Shown here: positions 1 through 41,174 of the stretch, in pieces
How positions within the stretch are numbered: the first letter of the stretch is position 1
Layout of the letters: every line of letters begins with the position of its first letter
DNA from: Hermatobates lingyangjiaoensis
Taxonomy: Eukaryota; Arthropoda; Insecta; Hemiptera; Hermatobatidae
Assembly (NCBI GenBank): GCA_026182355.1
Contig: JAPFBL010000383.1
Coordinates: 168,501 to 232,500 of the forward strand
Reading direction: 5' to 3'
DNA: 64,000 nucleotides
The notes under the pieces: model-generated
The model's database searches: none
What the model was told of the DNA's origin: nothing
Seen by the model: the letters and a program-made list of their open reading frames with translations, nothing else
Program-made: the position numbers and the translations under genes

Positions 1-737
1 AAGGTATAGTTTGCTTATGATAACAAAACTAGAGTAGCCTAACCTACTTAGTCTCCCTCTACCCTAGTTGTGAATTACTAATACCCGAATGATAATCTAT
101 GTTATTCGAAAGAAAAAAAAAACTACGGAAACTTGTAAGTATGGTAACTTGAGAGTCAACTATCAATCACTTTTAGATGTTCATGTTACAAATATCTTCC
201 CCATTTATTTAATAGAATTATTGATCCTTCTGTTGAGCATTTTTTAAAATTTAATTCCTTCTGTTGATATTTATCATCATAAAAATGACTCATTTTTGCT
301 CCGTCATGTCCGTTGTATTATTTTGAAAATCTACACCTCATTATCCCGATAGTAACTGTGGTATTTTTTTTTGCAAAATTAACTTTCGGTTAGCTTAATG
401 ACAATATTCCGTTCTCCGAATGATTCGAGAAAGTCATCGCATTACACCTACGAGTATGTTAGAGCCTTGGGTGTGCTCATGAACTTTTAAGAGATTTCAC
501 ATTTTCCTCATGACCTGAAAGGTATCTTAAATCAAGGTATTAATATAGACTAACTTTAGTATTTATTGGAACAACATTTGTACCACTTTTACCAAGAATG
601 AATGGCTAGAGAACCGCTTCGTTTGTTGTTTACATTTTTTATAATTAAGATATTATTTTTGTGGTGCAAAACACGATTAAATCAGTTTAATGTATACTGA
701 GTTTTATATTTATTCAAAAAAACTAAAAATATAATAA

Positions 738-846
738 ATTTAGCTCCTGACTTTGGACCGAAAGTCTCGAAAAACTGGTGGGCCGGACTGAAAAGACTAA
801 CATGTGGCCCGCGGGCCGTAGTTTGCCCACCTCTATCATAGTTCAT
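738..846. mobile_element. hAT-like transposon end, relic
   Basis: GTGGCCCGCGGGCCGTAGTT followed by TGCCCACCTCTATCA is the GC-rich terminal sequence typical of hAT elements in animals (ending near CCCACCCCTG). It stands out from the AT-rich surroundings. No transposase is visible. Confidence 0.45.
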
Positions 847-961
847 TAAAATCCTTATCTTAACATTTATTAAGAATGAAATATGGTGGATCTTCGACTT
901 GAACTGTGCTGCTACTTCCATTCACAACAGTCTGGACTTGATATTATATAATATGTATGTT

Positions 962-1132
962 TAAGATTCTTCAACCGTAACAAGCGGTCTTCGTCAGAGT
1001 CAAAAACCAAACAATTGGATTTTTGACTCTGTAAAAGACCGCTAGTTATGGTTGAAAGATTTTAGTCTTATTTTCCCATTTCTTATTGTTGTTTGATCAT
1101 TGATTGTTATTTCACGTGTTTATGTGAAATCT
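962..1132. mobile_element. PLE fold-back, family A (copy A1)
   Basis: Left arm ATTCTTCAACCGTAACAAGC meets its inverted copy at about 1019-1060, then the family A tail with TTTCACGTG-type ends (1111-1129). Both ribozyme cores are damaged: GAAG replaces GAAA on the left, and CTGTAAA replaces CTGACGA on the right. Confidence 0.75.
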
Positions 1133-2092
1133 TTTTTTATAATATATATGTTATATTGTAATATGCTATTACAATATTTGTTAAATGAATGAATAAGTGT
1201 GTACGCGTCTGGTTATTGTAAAAGTAACCCTTGGATAAAAAACAATCGGTAAAAAGCATGACTATTTCTTTTTATGTATCTTACAAATTAAGCGAAAAAT
1301 AATACAGCTTTACTTGCTTATACCACTCAAGGTAATAATTGTGTCAGCAAAGAATTTAGAAAGATAAACTTTTCCGACATTCCAACTACTGACATAATAT
1401 CTAAATGCATTAAATAAATTAAATAAATATCTAATAAACTTTACTAAGATTATGACAGAGAAGTGACACAGTCACACGAATCATTGTCTTTCTTTGCATT
1501 TTTTTATCAAGAGCATTTTTCAATTGATTTTATCCACTTCCTATTGATGTCTAAATTATTAGCACAATCTTTTAAGTACAATAAAACACCACCGAACTAA
1601 CAAACTAATTTTATTAAAGGAGAGATTAATTTACGTTAAACTAATGTGAAAATCGGATGTTTGTCCCCACTGGTAAAATATTAAATAATAAAATATTAAA
1701 TTAAATAAAAAAAATATATTGATTAAGTAAAATGATTTAATACATTACTTATAGGGAAAACATAGAATTATAAAAGAAATAACAAAATATTTCAATAAAA
1801 AATATCGTTCGAATATTTTTGAGTCGACTAATTCCGGAAGACAGTATTGAAGTTGACGCATTTTGATGGTGTATCATTTTTCTTCAAGAAAAATTTGGTA
1901 AAAGTTCTTTGTATAAGCGATTTCTTTTTCATTTCATTTTAATTTTTTTTTTTTAAGAATTGATTGACTTGTTCAAGTCATTTATCACTTTTCTACTCCT
2001 ATAAAAATAAATTTTATTTTTTTGTTAATACATGAATACATATTGTTATGTCAGGTTTTGATTGGCCAGAAAAGTGGTAAATTTCGTACATT

Positions 2093-2095
<3 letters not shown>

Positions 2096-2152
<57 letters not shown>
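2096..2152. repeat. (CT)n microsatellite
   Basis: Uninterrupted CT dinucleotides of about 28 units, 185 bp upstream of the first coding exon. Confidence 0.98.
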
Positions 2153-2155
<3 letters not shown>

Positions 2156-2340
2156 GCTATTTTGAAGCATTTTAACATTTTTTGATAATTATAACCATTT
2201 CTATTTCTTTCATTTACGTCGTTAAAGCAGAAGTTCGTTAATCTGAGTATTACTGTAATAACAAAGAAAACTTAACGATATTGATTTAAGTTAGTTTTTC
2301 TTTTATTTAGGCTAATTTCTTTGAATTATTTTTTAGTGTG

Positions 2341-30331
<27,991 letters not shown>

Positions 30332-31050
30332 ATTTATTTAAGTCCTAAATTCACACATTTAGGCTTCAAAGAGATGGAAAAGCAAATATTTTTTTAAAAT
30401 TAAAAATCAACCCTCTCATCTTCCTTCATTTTTCTTCTTTAATTCATTTTGATAATCAGCTTGATACATTTCGAACAATCATTACTAGCAATGTTTGAGG
30501 ATTTTAGTTTATTTTATACAAAAGCATGAAAATATAATTACAATTTATTTTTTCAACTGAGACTGTGATCATAAAACCAGTATCATTCTCATCAGAGTCT
30601 AAAAAAGAACATTTGAGACCAACTATGACCTACATTATTAGAAAAGACTTCAGAAATACAGGGAGATTCAAAAAATATCAAATCTGTAAATAACTTTAAC
30701 TTAGAAAAAACAATATTACTATATGAAACAATAACAAAGATATGTTGTATTGGATTATTGTTTGATTATTAGGTTATATTTACAGAAGAACTTGATTTTT
30801 GAATTCGTGATAATTTATTTAAATAATAATTTGAATAACATCAAACAAAAAAAAAGATCAAAGGATTCTGAAAAATATAATTTATTAAACTAATTATTAT
30901 TGTTATACTTTAAGTAAAAGTTGTTTCAATAATTGTTAAGTTTGACTAATAACATTAGTAGTTTGATAACGCATAGCTTGTAGTGAAATAGTAATTAACC
31001 TAAACAGTTATGTGTTCAGTAGTACAATAAAGATAGATGCTCCTTAACTC
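30332..31050 (+). other. Putative 3' UTR of the transporter
   Basis: AT-rich noncoding sequence follows the stop codon. A clear AATAAA hexamer lies at 31026-31031, about 695 bp downstream. The true cleavage site cannot be fixed from sequence alone. Confidence 0.4.
31026..31031 (+). promoter_or_regulatory. Candidate polyadenylation signal AATAAA
   Basis: It looks like the first canonical hexamer after the stop codon. In such AT-rich DNA the hexamer is common by chance. Confidence 0.35.
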
Positions 31051-31879
31051 TAGTACGAAAGCCATTATTTCAGAAAGTTTAATTAGATTACTATAATTCC
31101 GTAATTTCCGTCCGTATTCCACGTGTATTTAAAACTCCTATCAAAATTACCGCATATTTAGTAGATCCATTAAGCTAGTTTTGTCTTTTAAAACTATCCT
31201 AGAACTATCAAATGAGGATTATTTATAGAAAATTATATTGTTTTTAATATATTCTAAAAATTATGTTCTTACTAGATTTTCAACATTTGTTGTTAAAGTC
31301 TATTTATATTACAGAATAAAATGCTGTATAAAGAATATCGATTTCGTTAATTAGTATTATTGTTTTGTTTATATTTATTTTCGATACAACTTTTTTTATG
31401 CATTTGTAATTTATTTATTGTCTTAAACATTTATATATAGTATTATCTATACTATTTTTTGTTGATCAATTCTCTTTATAAATATATATATTTATGTGTA
31501 TCATTATTATTTTATTTACGAGGACCCAGGGGCACCTACCAAGGAGAGGCATTTTTAGGAGGTAAAAATATAAAAAAAATTATAAAAAGCTAACAAAGTA
31601 TGTAGAATTCTATACCAATATGAAATTTTTAAGGTTTTCTTTCTGTTTTATTTGTAAAATAATTTTTTTAAACGGACTTTTTACAGTAATAATTTTTAAA
31701 ATTAAACATATATTTTTTTTAATATTTTTTAGAACTAGTTTTTTTTAAACTATCTGTAAATAAGGTTGAAAGGTAATTGTATTTGTTTGGGTTGCCAATT
31801 AGTTTAATTTAAATTCTTTTTTATTATTTGAAGTATATGTCATTGTTTTGAAAAGTTTTTTGTTTTCTTTAATGATGAC

Positions 31880-31931
<52 letters not shown>

Positions 31932-32900
31932 ACTATAAGAAGATGAATGTTAGAGACTAATGAAAGCAGTATCAATTTTTGATATAAAAAATAATTTGAT
32001 ATCATTTTTTATATATTTTATAGATTATAATATTTACATTTATAGACGTAAAACTTTAGAAAAAGTGTACTGCTCATATAACTTCTTGATGACATAATTA
32101 ACAAACATATTTTCATTTATTTAGTAGCAGAAACAGAGTAAGTACAAGCTGTTATTTTATAAGCTTGAAAGAGAGTAAAAATAAATGCGTTTCCTTATTT
32201 ATTGAAAAATTCTCATTTATAAACTAATTTTAAGTTTGTTTTTTACATAAAAAAAGTTGACTTGTTAACAAAAAAGTATTATGAATTAGATACACATCAA
32301 TTTTGTCAATGCTCCATCATTATTATGTAGCAAAACAATGAATAGACGACGAGAGTTATCACAAAGACTCTGTCAATATAAATATATTGAGATTTCAAGT
32401 AGAATAGTAATTATTACAACTTATTCTTTTATCTATGTTTATTAATTTTATTTTATATATTTCAATTGTTTTAATTTAAATTGTTTTCTATTATTATCTT
32501 TCGTAAGAATTGATTCCTATTCCAATTGTATAACTATAACAATTGAGTTAATTTGAATTTACCGCACCCGACTCCTCAATGGAAGATAATTAATATTACC
32601 TCCTGATAATGGTGCCCAGTTAATAATTCTTCGAAGAAATCTATCTTCTAATCAACCCTTATTCTACATTCTATTTAATTATTGTGAAAGATGGAAAAAA
32701 TGAAAAAAAAAAGTTAAAATAAGCTGTAAGTGAATTGTAGTTATCAATAACAATAATATACAGGAATATTTTGATACATTTATATATCTTAAGTTTCTTT
32801 GAACACATTTTCAGAAATTGAGCTATGTCCAATTTGGGAGTTGAAACACCTGCTGGTAAGGGTTGTTTCAGGTAGTAGGGCATTCACCTGTGCTACCTTC
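31051..32900. other. Intergenic AT-rich sequence
   Basis: A GC-richer patch (GGACCCAGGGGCACCTACC at 31523) may be a transposon end. A (TA)n tract lies at 31880-31928. Nothing else supported. Confidence 0.4.
31880..31928. repeat. (TA)n microsatellite
   Basis: Interrupted once (TTATATA). Confidence 0.95.
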
Positions 32901-32910
32901 CCTCTAAGTC

Positions 32911-33322
32911 AGGGGTAGAGAACCTTACTTGCAGTAAAGGCTATTTTAGCACCGTTCACTTCCCCAAAAAACCGCCACGAATGGATAAGCAATTTTTTAT
33001 ATAATAGGTTTATTGTAAAATCGTTTAATCTACCATTATATTCCTAGATCATCTAAATCTGTTTTACATCAGTGGTCACGGCACAGTGTTCTCACTGCCT
33101 TCGTTTATTACCTTTTTTAACTCAGGAAAATGATTTTCTAAAAGCTTAGACTTTTCAAGTCTGATTTTTTTAAGTCTAATTAATATTTTCAAGTCTAAAT
33201 ATAAAGAATTAATTTTTTTTATAATTTGAAACGATTTTTTTCAACAAACCACAGAAGACCGCAGTTCATGTTTCAAAAGACCATATGCGGTCTTAAGGCC
33301 ACGGGCTCCCCTCGCCTCTTCA
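32911..33322. mobile_element. hAT-like nonautonomous element
   Basis: It begins CAGGGGTAGAGAACCTTACT and ends near GGGCTCCCCTCGCCTCT, matching the imperfect CAGGGGT...ACCCCTG termini of hAT MITEs. The interior is AT-rich and noncoding. No clear 8-bp duplication is visible. Confidence 0.5.
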
Positions 33323-34138
33323 ATTAATTGGATTGTAAACATTCATTTAGAAACGTCAGTATTTTTATGACAATTTTATTTATTACATTTCCAAATTTTT
33401 GCTATACTTCATCCATTCATGTAGTTACAATTTTTTTACTTTAAACAAGACACACTCACCTTCAGAATTTTTTTTTTTCAAAGAATACTTTATTTGCCTG
33501 CCAATTAGTCTTAATAGACGATTGCTAATTTTTTGTATAAGTAAAATTATTTTATTAATGGCACTGGTTATTCATTTTATACTTGAATACATTGAATAGA
33601 ATACATGGAATATATTTTTCTATCATTATTGTTTTTGACTGTATTACATTAAATTCTTCATACATTTCAAAGCAATTAAACAAAACACAAATTATTTAAA
33701 CAATAGATCCTCTATAGCATTACTATGAATGAAAATTATCTCAAACCTTTGCTATTTTTGCCATGAAATTAAAGCATTCTTTTTGTTTAACAGTAAATAA
33801 AAGTTATCAATGTACAATGATGACAAAGAAAAAGCAAAGAAGTACATCATTCGCATAAGTTATTTAAGAAGTTCATTTAAAGTGAAGAATATTAGAAGGG
33901 TGCCTGCATGAGAAAGTTGAATGGTGTATTCTGGATATAACAAGGAAACTTAGGGGGAAATATATCTGCAGAGCTGGGCGTCTGGTGCATTGCGACTTTC
34001 ACCGTGCAGAAGTAACATGCTTTAACTAACACACTGGAAGACTTATTACATAATTCTTGAGTTTAGTTGACATATATATATATCAAAATATCTAAGTTTT
34101 AAAAACCAACTCACTCACAGATAAACGTTAGCACAAAT
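33323..34138. other. Intergenic sequence, nothing recognised
   Basis: AT-rich; TTAGGGGGAAATATATCTGC at 33950 recurs at 34810. Confidence 0.4.
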
Positions 34139-34159
34139 ACACACGCACACACACAAAGG

Positions 34160-34196
<37 letters not shown>
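34139..34196. repeat. (CA)n then (TA)n microsatellite
   Basis: ACACACGCACACACACAAAG ... followed by a TA run. Left border of fold-back H. Confidence 0.93.
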
Positions 34197-34199
34197 AAC

Positions 34200-34471
34200 T
34201 CAAAAATTGTTATTGACCTCTTCTATTCTATTCACTGTTTTGTTATTGAGGGCTAGGTCAAATAAAAGAAATAAACTCCTTTCTAGGCCGACGTTGTTGG
34301 TCTTAACAAAAATGTGTGTTATTTCTCTATGTGAGTTGTAGATTGTTTTGATAAATGTATTATAGTCTTACTCTAATTTTAGCCCTGAAGATGATGTACA
34401 AATACATCGAAACGTCGGCCTAGAAAGGGGTTTATTTCTTTTATTTGACCTAGCCCTCAATAACAAAACAG
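34200..34471. mobile_element. PLE fold-back, family H
   Basis: CACTGTTTTGTTATTGAGGG through TAGGCCGACGTT (34231-34293) is repeated inverted at 34409-34471. The spacer holds the ribozyme. Confidence 0.9.
34385..34412 (+). ncRNA. Minimalist hammerhead core, family H (intact)
   Basis: CTGAAGA, T, GATGTA/TACATC stem II of 6 bp with loop CAAA, GAA, palindromic ACGT, C. One of the best cores in the window. Confidence 0.78.
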
Positions 34472-34475
34472 TGAA

Positions 34476-34518
<43 letters not shown>
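34472..34518. repeat. (TA)n microsatellite
   Basis: Between H and an F-like fragment. Confidence 0.96.
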
Positions 34519-34521
<3 letters not shown>

Positions 34522-34625
34522 TACACAGGACAGAGAAAAACAAATAAAGACACACACAAAAGACTCACAACAATATTTCGACAGTCGTCGTCATCGGAAC
34601 TATTTTATCATAATTACATATATAT
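34519..34625 (-). mobile_element. PLE terminal repeat, F-like
   Basis: Minus strand: CCGATGACGACGACTGTCG, AAATATTGTTGTGAGTC. The core has C for U4. Confidence 0.65.
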
Positions 34626-34649
34626 ATTATATATATATATTTATATATA

Positions 34650-34855
34650 TATAATTAAAGTTACAGATAGAGAACACAAGAAAAAGGACTAACACTTACG
34701 AATCTCGATAATTTCGCCGTCTTGCCGTCTTCAGGAGAGAAGAAAAAAGAAAATAAAAAGGAGAAGGAATGAAGGAACGGAGACATAAATGCGTCCACTG
34801 GTCGATATTTAGGGGGAAATATATCTGCAGATCTGGTGTTTATATATATATAAAC
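34650..34855 (-). mobile_element. PLE terminal repeat, family D (D2)
   Basis: Over 85% similar by eye to D1 (22658-22809), including the hammerhead at 34712-34734, where stem II reads GGC/GGC and no longer pairs. Confidence 0.75.
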
Positions 34856-35230
34856 TACTCCTATTGCAATAATCACTTAATAATAAAACGATTGAACCAA
34901 AAAGGAAAAGATTTAAAAGAAAAAAATAAATAGAAGAAATATGATCATCATTTACAATATTTAAATAATGGCAGGCAACAGAATATACTTTATTGCTATA
35001 GAACTATTTTATCATAATAATGGCAATAAATCATCAAACATTTATTTATATTAGTTATATTGTTATTTTACAATCTGCATTTTCCTCAGCATATGCCATA
35101 TTGGACACTCGTATTTCTATTAAAAACAACAGTACATATATACAATATATAAATATTTGAACCTCTTGCTTAAATAATTGAATATTATATTAACTTAGTA
35201 TGACACAAATATTGATTTGGTGTAACATTA

Positions 35231-35515
35231 GGGCCAGTTAGGCCAGTGAAAACGTGCTTTCTTCTGGAATTATAAATACTAGGTTCAATATCCACACTGT
35301 CCGCCGATTTATTCAAGCAAGAGGTAAAAATATCTGAACACTTTGTCATTCAGAGAGGACGATACGTCGTCGGTCCCGAGCCTGTACGATGTCAGATAGT
35401 CGTTAAGGATTCTTTCTATAAATACAATGCATTTAGTCCAAATTTTCAACTTTTCAATGCCAATATTCGGTCTGTATGTGTTCTCACTGCCACTAGAACA
35501 TAATCTAACCTAACC
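35231..35515 (+). mobile_element. tRNA-derived SINE, diverged copy
   Basis: GGCCAGTTAGGCCAGTG, GGTCCCGAGCCTGTACGATG and the tail ATCTAACCTAACCTTGG match the 15268 copy. The B box is eroded (GGTTCAATATCC). Confidence 0.75.
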
Positions 35516-36191
35516 TTGGTATAATGATTGTATTCAAATCAACATCTCATTTAATTTTCTCATTTAAAAATTTAGCACTCATATAAGTACTTTATTCTTA
35601 GTTGCTATTAACTTAAACACAATTCATGAAGCTATAAAACATTCAGTAATATCTAATTCATTCAACAAGATCTAACTCTACAAAATAAAAAAAAAATTAC
35701 TGCTAACAAACGTACAGTCGTAAAAGGTGGAATTTACTGATTGTAGCGAACATAAATATGTCTAACCTTAGTGAGGATTGTGCAATAGTATATCCATATA
35801 AAAATCATAAAATGTTATATATGGGAGTAACAAGGTGTAAAAAGTGAAGGAAACTTCAATTACTCAAACGCAATAAAATAAACGTGGTTCAGTAGAAAAA
35901 GTGATTGTATATTCAAACAAAGTATAAATTATCCATTTTCTAAAAAAAAATAACATTTCGTTCACTGCTATTTGGAAGCAAAAATGTTGGAAGGTAGATC
36001 AATCTTATCGGTTGAATTGAGAAGTTGAAGCTGAGTGTAAAGATATGACGGGAGAGAAATGTTTACATCAATGGTCCAAAAGATGCTCGGCCTGATAGGC
36101 TGCGATAAGAAACTGAACTGTATGATAATGCACATCCTATCCCTCCCAGTGTACTGACAAGTATAACAAAATCAGGCATTAAAGCAAGTTA

Positions 36192-36412
36192 AATTCATGC
36201 ATATTATTATTAATATTAAACATATAATTTACTGTCTTACCTCGCACACTGCTGCTGTAGCTCTCGGACCGGTTTCGGGTGTCAACCATCTTCAACAAGA
36301 ACTGATCTAAGGAGCTTCTTGTTCTTGTTGAAGATGGGTGACACCCGAAACCGGTCCGAGAGCTACAGCAGCAGTGTATGAGGTAAGATGGTATATTATA
36401 GTTTTAATATTA
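36192..36412. mobile_element. PLE fold-back, family L, 221 bp with 14-bp target-site duplication
   Basis: ATTAAAGCAAGTTA flanks the element at 36178-36191 and 36413-36426. Arms of about 90 bp (TTACCTCGCACACTGCTGCT ... and its complement) surround a short centre at 36297-36317. Cores at 36273-36295 (-) and 36328-36350 (+) read TTGAAGA, T, GGGT/ACCC, GAA, ACCGGT, C; the left one has a GGTTGACACCC mismatch. C3 is U in both. Confidence 0.9.
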
Positions 36413-36426
36413 ATTAAAGCAAGTTA

Positions 36427-37796
36427 CTTTCAAAACTTCCAAATAATAGTAATCCCTTAATCCTAACAATATCCTCCACAACCATTCCAGGAAATCCCAG
36501 AAGACGTCTGAAGAGGATGTGGCCAAGAGACTTATTACTATGAACCGTTCTAAGTGATTTTTTTTCCTACTTAGACCCACGCCAGGAAGTGTAGTCACTG
36601 GATTGGTTCTTCCCTCCTGTGTTTCCTCATACATCTGTGTTATCAGTGTCACTGGTAATGTAATACTTACATTGTTGTGACTTTAAACAAATAATAAAAA
36701 AAAAAAGTTACTTTCAATTCTATTCTTAATGCAGTACTATTGTTTAGGTAAAATATTATTTCATGAATTAAATTAAAGTATCTTGCAAAAACCACAAGAA
36801 AAAATAACTTCTAAACAACAGTGAGTAATTTAAAATTTGTAAATAAGATATTTCAACCGAAATAACTGACCTTTGTCAGACGATTACGATGACCAGTTAT
36901 TTCAATCCATTCATGGTTAATCTTGAGTGAGGTTTTCTTTCAACTAATCAAAACTGCTTCAACTACAAAACTATAATAATGCTTATAGAAAATTCAGGGA
37001 ACTCTCATGTGGAACCTGATCAAGACATCTTTCAAATTCTTGTTATCTATTTAATCACTTGATGACCTTATTACTTTTGATGCATTACTTTTATTCATAT
37101 CAAACTGACTTACTATGCATTACAATCACATACATAGCTTTGTCCCTTATATGTTAAGAAAGTCATTGCTAGATGTCTATTCATATGTTTACATAACATT
37201 TATAGCAACATTAAATTTGATACATACCTTTGAAATGAACTTCATAATCATAGATATCCTTCTATGTTATTTAAGTTATAATTTCTTACGTTATGGACTT
37301 CTATTGAGCAAATTTTCTTGCAAATTAGTAATTTGAACTGATTGGTCACTTTGATTGCCTAAAATATTACGATGTTAATTTACAATTGGTTGAAATTTTT
37401 AAGATTAATAACTCATATTTTTTTCATTTATTTATTTGCATCTCATTTAATGACTTTTCTATATGAACATATTTTATTTTGTTATAATTTTATATAAAAT
37501 ATTTTATTTATTATGGTATCTTTTTTAATATTACATACAGGATTTTAACATAATATTTCTTATTACATCTTTCTATTTATTTAATTGTATACTCTCTTCT
37601 CACCCTAAGGTGGAAATAATATCAAAGTTGACAAGGAGACAACAGTCTTGGCGAACGTGTTCAGAGAAGAACGTTCTTCATCTACTAGTTACTAGAGGAC
37701 TATGGATGTCAAAATAACCTAGTGAATTGTTGTATTTCTTTTTTTTTCTGTTATATTTGTATTATTTTCTTGTGTTTTTAATATTGTTAACTTTCC
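36427..37796. other. Intergenic sequence; one decayed PLE scrap
   Basis: 37620-37740 reads AGAGGACTATGGATGTCAAA near a B/F-like context and is probably a dead terminal repeat. An ORF at 36410-36652 (-) matches no family I know. Confidence 0.35.
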
Positions 37797-38415
37797 AGTA
37801 GCGTAGCAACCATTTTTGCACCCGGAGCGGTCGTAAGACCCCCCCCCCCCCCACACTTTGAAATCATTACCATTCAAAACTCCAAAACGTCCTGAAAATA
37901 TTTATTTTCATGAAATCACAATCGAGATGCTAATGTTAGACTGCTGTCATTGGTCCCAGACCTATATCTTACTACAGTACCTGTATACATATACAGTCGT
38001 TATCAAAGAAAAGCAAACATTTTTGAAAACAAAAACATATTTATGATTCAAGCCATAAAAAAATTGTTAAATTAAATTAACTGGCTATGCAAACAGATAT
38101 AATAAACTTCCAATCCCTTTAAATGACTAGTTTTGAGAAATTTAAAATAAATTAATTATGAATTTGAAAATATTACAGTTGTAAAATATAGTTGTAAAAA
38201 TAAATCCGTTTAAAAACTATATTACTCACATAAAAGATAAAAAACAATTACGACCTGAAAAACTCATTTTATTATAAAGTTTGAGATTTTCATTAACTTT
38301 TTACTACTATAATTTTTAAATATTTTTAACCCCTCAAACTGCTGCCCCCTGGTACGTGCCACCCCCATCCCCCTGGAGCGGACTGCCCCCATCACCCCTT
38401 GCAACCCCACTTTAA
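37797..38415. mobile_element. Putative DNA-transposon relic with GC-rich ends
   Basis: CCAGTAGCGTAGCAACC and ACCCGGAGCGGTC with a run of C at one end; CCCCCTGGTACGTGCCACCC and CCCCCTGGAGCGGACTG at the other. Such GTAGCGTAGC/GGGGG ends are common in animal nonautonomous DNA transposons. Family not identified. Confidence 0.4.
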
Positions 38416-39525
38416 TCTCGAGTGCATTATTCTTTATGAATTCCTTCAACAGTTTATTTTCTTGTTCCAACGTCTACTATGATAAACTTTAATATGAATT
38501 AATAAATTTATTTTTTTTTAAATTTAAATATTATTATTTTTTATCAATTTAACTAAAAATTTTTTTAAAAAATCTTTAGATGGAGATATCTTAAGGAAAA
38601 TATATAAATTAAAAAAACATAAATAAACATATATTTTATTTTGACATTACATCACCCGTTTTGGTTTACACTTAACAAAGAAAAGAACAACAATATATAA
38701 TAATCACACATATATACAGTCAATAAATATATATTTATATACATAGAAAGAGAGGGAATCAGAGAGAGATAGCAATTATGAAATAGAAGAGTGGAAAAAT
38801 TGCATCAAAATATATCCATATTAGGTACAACATATATAAATATTCACGTACACTTTCAGATGACACAGTTTTTTTTCTATCTTATAGTCTAACGTTGATT
38901 TATAACTATATTAATATGATGCTTAATAAATAACAGCAAACATTTTCTCTTAAGCTTATATTCTATTCTAGCAAAAATATATTTCAAAAATTAATCATTA
39001 AATCCGTCCAAAATAATTTATCTTTTCAAAAATATTTATATTATTAAGAATAATTCTACGTAAATTTAAATACATTTTTAGTAAACCAATTTTTTTTTGC
39101 TTTTTAATTTAACAAATGTATGTATACATATATATTACATTATTTACATATATATTTCTTCTGTAAGTTAATTATTTATATTTTTTTTATAGTGTCTGGG
39201 AAATAGTTAGATCTTAAATAAAAAAAGAATTTTTATTGGAAAATTTCTGGATGGGAAATGTGTATGAGTGTACATTGATTGTAATGTTTCTTCTCCACAT
39301 TGAGATGTAGAAAAACATATATGATCTTTTACAGATAAAACAAAATTAATTTATTAGTCATTTTTTAAAATATGTGTCGTTTAATTTTTTAAAATCCTAA
39401 GTATTTTTCAACATAAATTAGAAATACTCTTCTGAAGAATTTCAAAATATGAGTGTATAATAAATTATAATATATTTATTACATATGAATATGTTATAAA
39501 GGGTGGAAGTCACTTTGACTTTCAC

Positions 39526-39765
39526 ATAGGGACCAGCTTAGTTTAATTGGTAGGTCCAGGGTTCGATACCCACCTGGCCCTCGATTTATTCACATGGGAG
39601 GTAAACAAATCTAAGCATGTTGTCCTTCGGAGAGGAAGTCAAACAGCCAGTCCCGAGCCTGTACGATATCAGGTACTTTACTGGCGTTAATGATTACTAC
39701 TCTAAATACAATTGAGTTAGGCAAAATTTAATATTTTCAATGTAGAATCAACATTTAATGTTGCT
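39526..39765 (+). mobile_element. tRNA-derived SINE, diverged copy
   Basis: GGACCAGCTTAGTTTAATTGG, GGTTCGATACCC, CCTGGCCCTCGATTTATTCA, CCCGAGCCTGTACGATATC. Part of the tRNA arm is deleted. Confidence 0.8.
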
Positions 39766-40621
39766 TGCTCATTACTCAAATGGGAGGCAAATCCATATGA
39801 TATTGGAAATTAGGAATATGTTTTTTTTTTCAAAATTTCGATGTAATATCATGGTTTGAAGTGTATGAAATGCTGTTTATCATCAGAACAAAGTTCACGT
39901 GTGATCTTAAACTTAAAAAAAAAATACCAAAACTCTGAGTAAATATGAAACAGAAGATCTGGAAGGACTACACACGACTATACAGTAAGGTAACATATTA
40001 TCTAAATCGTTGACACTCAATGTAATAAAATAATTTATATTTATGAACTTGTACTGTTGAAATATTTTTAAACTCTATAGCAAAAGCATAAAAAAACTCC
40101 TGGATAGTCAGGTATATGACTTTTATATACCTTTCAGGTATTTTCTCATATTGCTCAAAGTTTCTTGAGCAATAGACACCATTAATTATTTTAAAGTGTT
40201 CATATCTATTTCTCAACTGCAACGAGAATGTAATAATAGTTGTGGTACAACTTGTCAGTTATCCCATATGAGTATTAATAACTGTTGTTATAAGTTTTAT
40301 ATTACTCTTACCAGTAGTCAAATTTTGAAATTTTTACAATGCAAATCTAACGCAAGGTGAAATTTTAATATGATGTTTAAAGTTACTTTGATTATAACGA
40401 GAAAGGGTTGCCCATTTAAGTATAATGAACAAAATGAGATGAAGAGTTTCACATATGTCAGTATCGTTAAAATGGAAATCGAGGGATATTGACAGTGAGT
40501 GTACGCAGCACCAAAGACACTTTAGTATGACACCTGACTAGCTCTGTTTCCTTACTACTAAAAAATTAAAATACATTTTAATTTCATATTTTTAATATGA
40601 GGTAGTAAATAATTTTAATGC

Positions 40622-41174
40622 TGTAGCCTAGACAGTACAATCCTTTCAAGATCTAAAAACTATTATGTCAAAGTATCATAATATTTCAGTAAAGTAACAT
40701 TTTGTACATTTGTACATTCAATAAAATAGCATGGTAGTTCTAAAACTATTATGTCAAAGTATCATAATATATCAGTACAGTAACATTTTGTACATCCAGT
40801 ACAATAACATGATAGTTCTAAAACTATTATGTCAAAGTATCATAATATATCAGTACAGTAACATTTTGTACATTCAGTACAATAACATGATAGTTCTAAA
40901 ACTATTATGTCAAAGTATCATAATATTTCAGTAAAGTAACATTTTGTACATTCAGTACAATAATATGATAGTTTTAAAACTATTATGTCAAAGCATCATA
41001 ATATTTCAGTAAAGTAACATTTTGTACATTCAGTACAATAACATGATAGTTCTAAAACTATTATGTCAATGTATCATACAATGTATCATAATATATCAGT
41101 ACAGTAACATTTTGTACATTCAGTACAATAACACGATAGTTCTAAAACTATTATGTCAAAGTATCATAATATTT
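40622..41174. repeat. 78-bp minisatellite, about 7 copies
   Basis: ACTATTATGTCA starts at 40659, 40745, 40823, 40901, 40979, 41057 and 41147 (spacings 86, 78, 78, 78, 78, 90). Edge copies carry small insertions, including a 12-bp local duplication near 41072. The unit is 26 codons long, so a frame stays open through the array by arithmetic. Confidence 0.95.

Larger units (their letters stand above)
1..2336. other. Upstream noncoding region
   Basis: No coding exon is recognisable. It holds a hAT-like relic (738-846), a family A fold-back (962-1132) and a CT microsatellite (2096-2152). Promoter and 5' UTR exons of the transporter may lie here but I see no firm motif. Confidence 0.5.

Noticed and set aside
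34471..34692. ORF with Ile-Tyr repeats
   Set aside because: Translation of TA microsatellites; the same applies to the IYIYIY ORFs at 17229, 24506, 26507, 31799 and 49648.
36410..36652. Minus-strand ORF of 80 codons
   Set aside because: No recognised domain on either strand.
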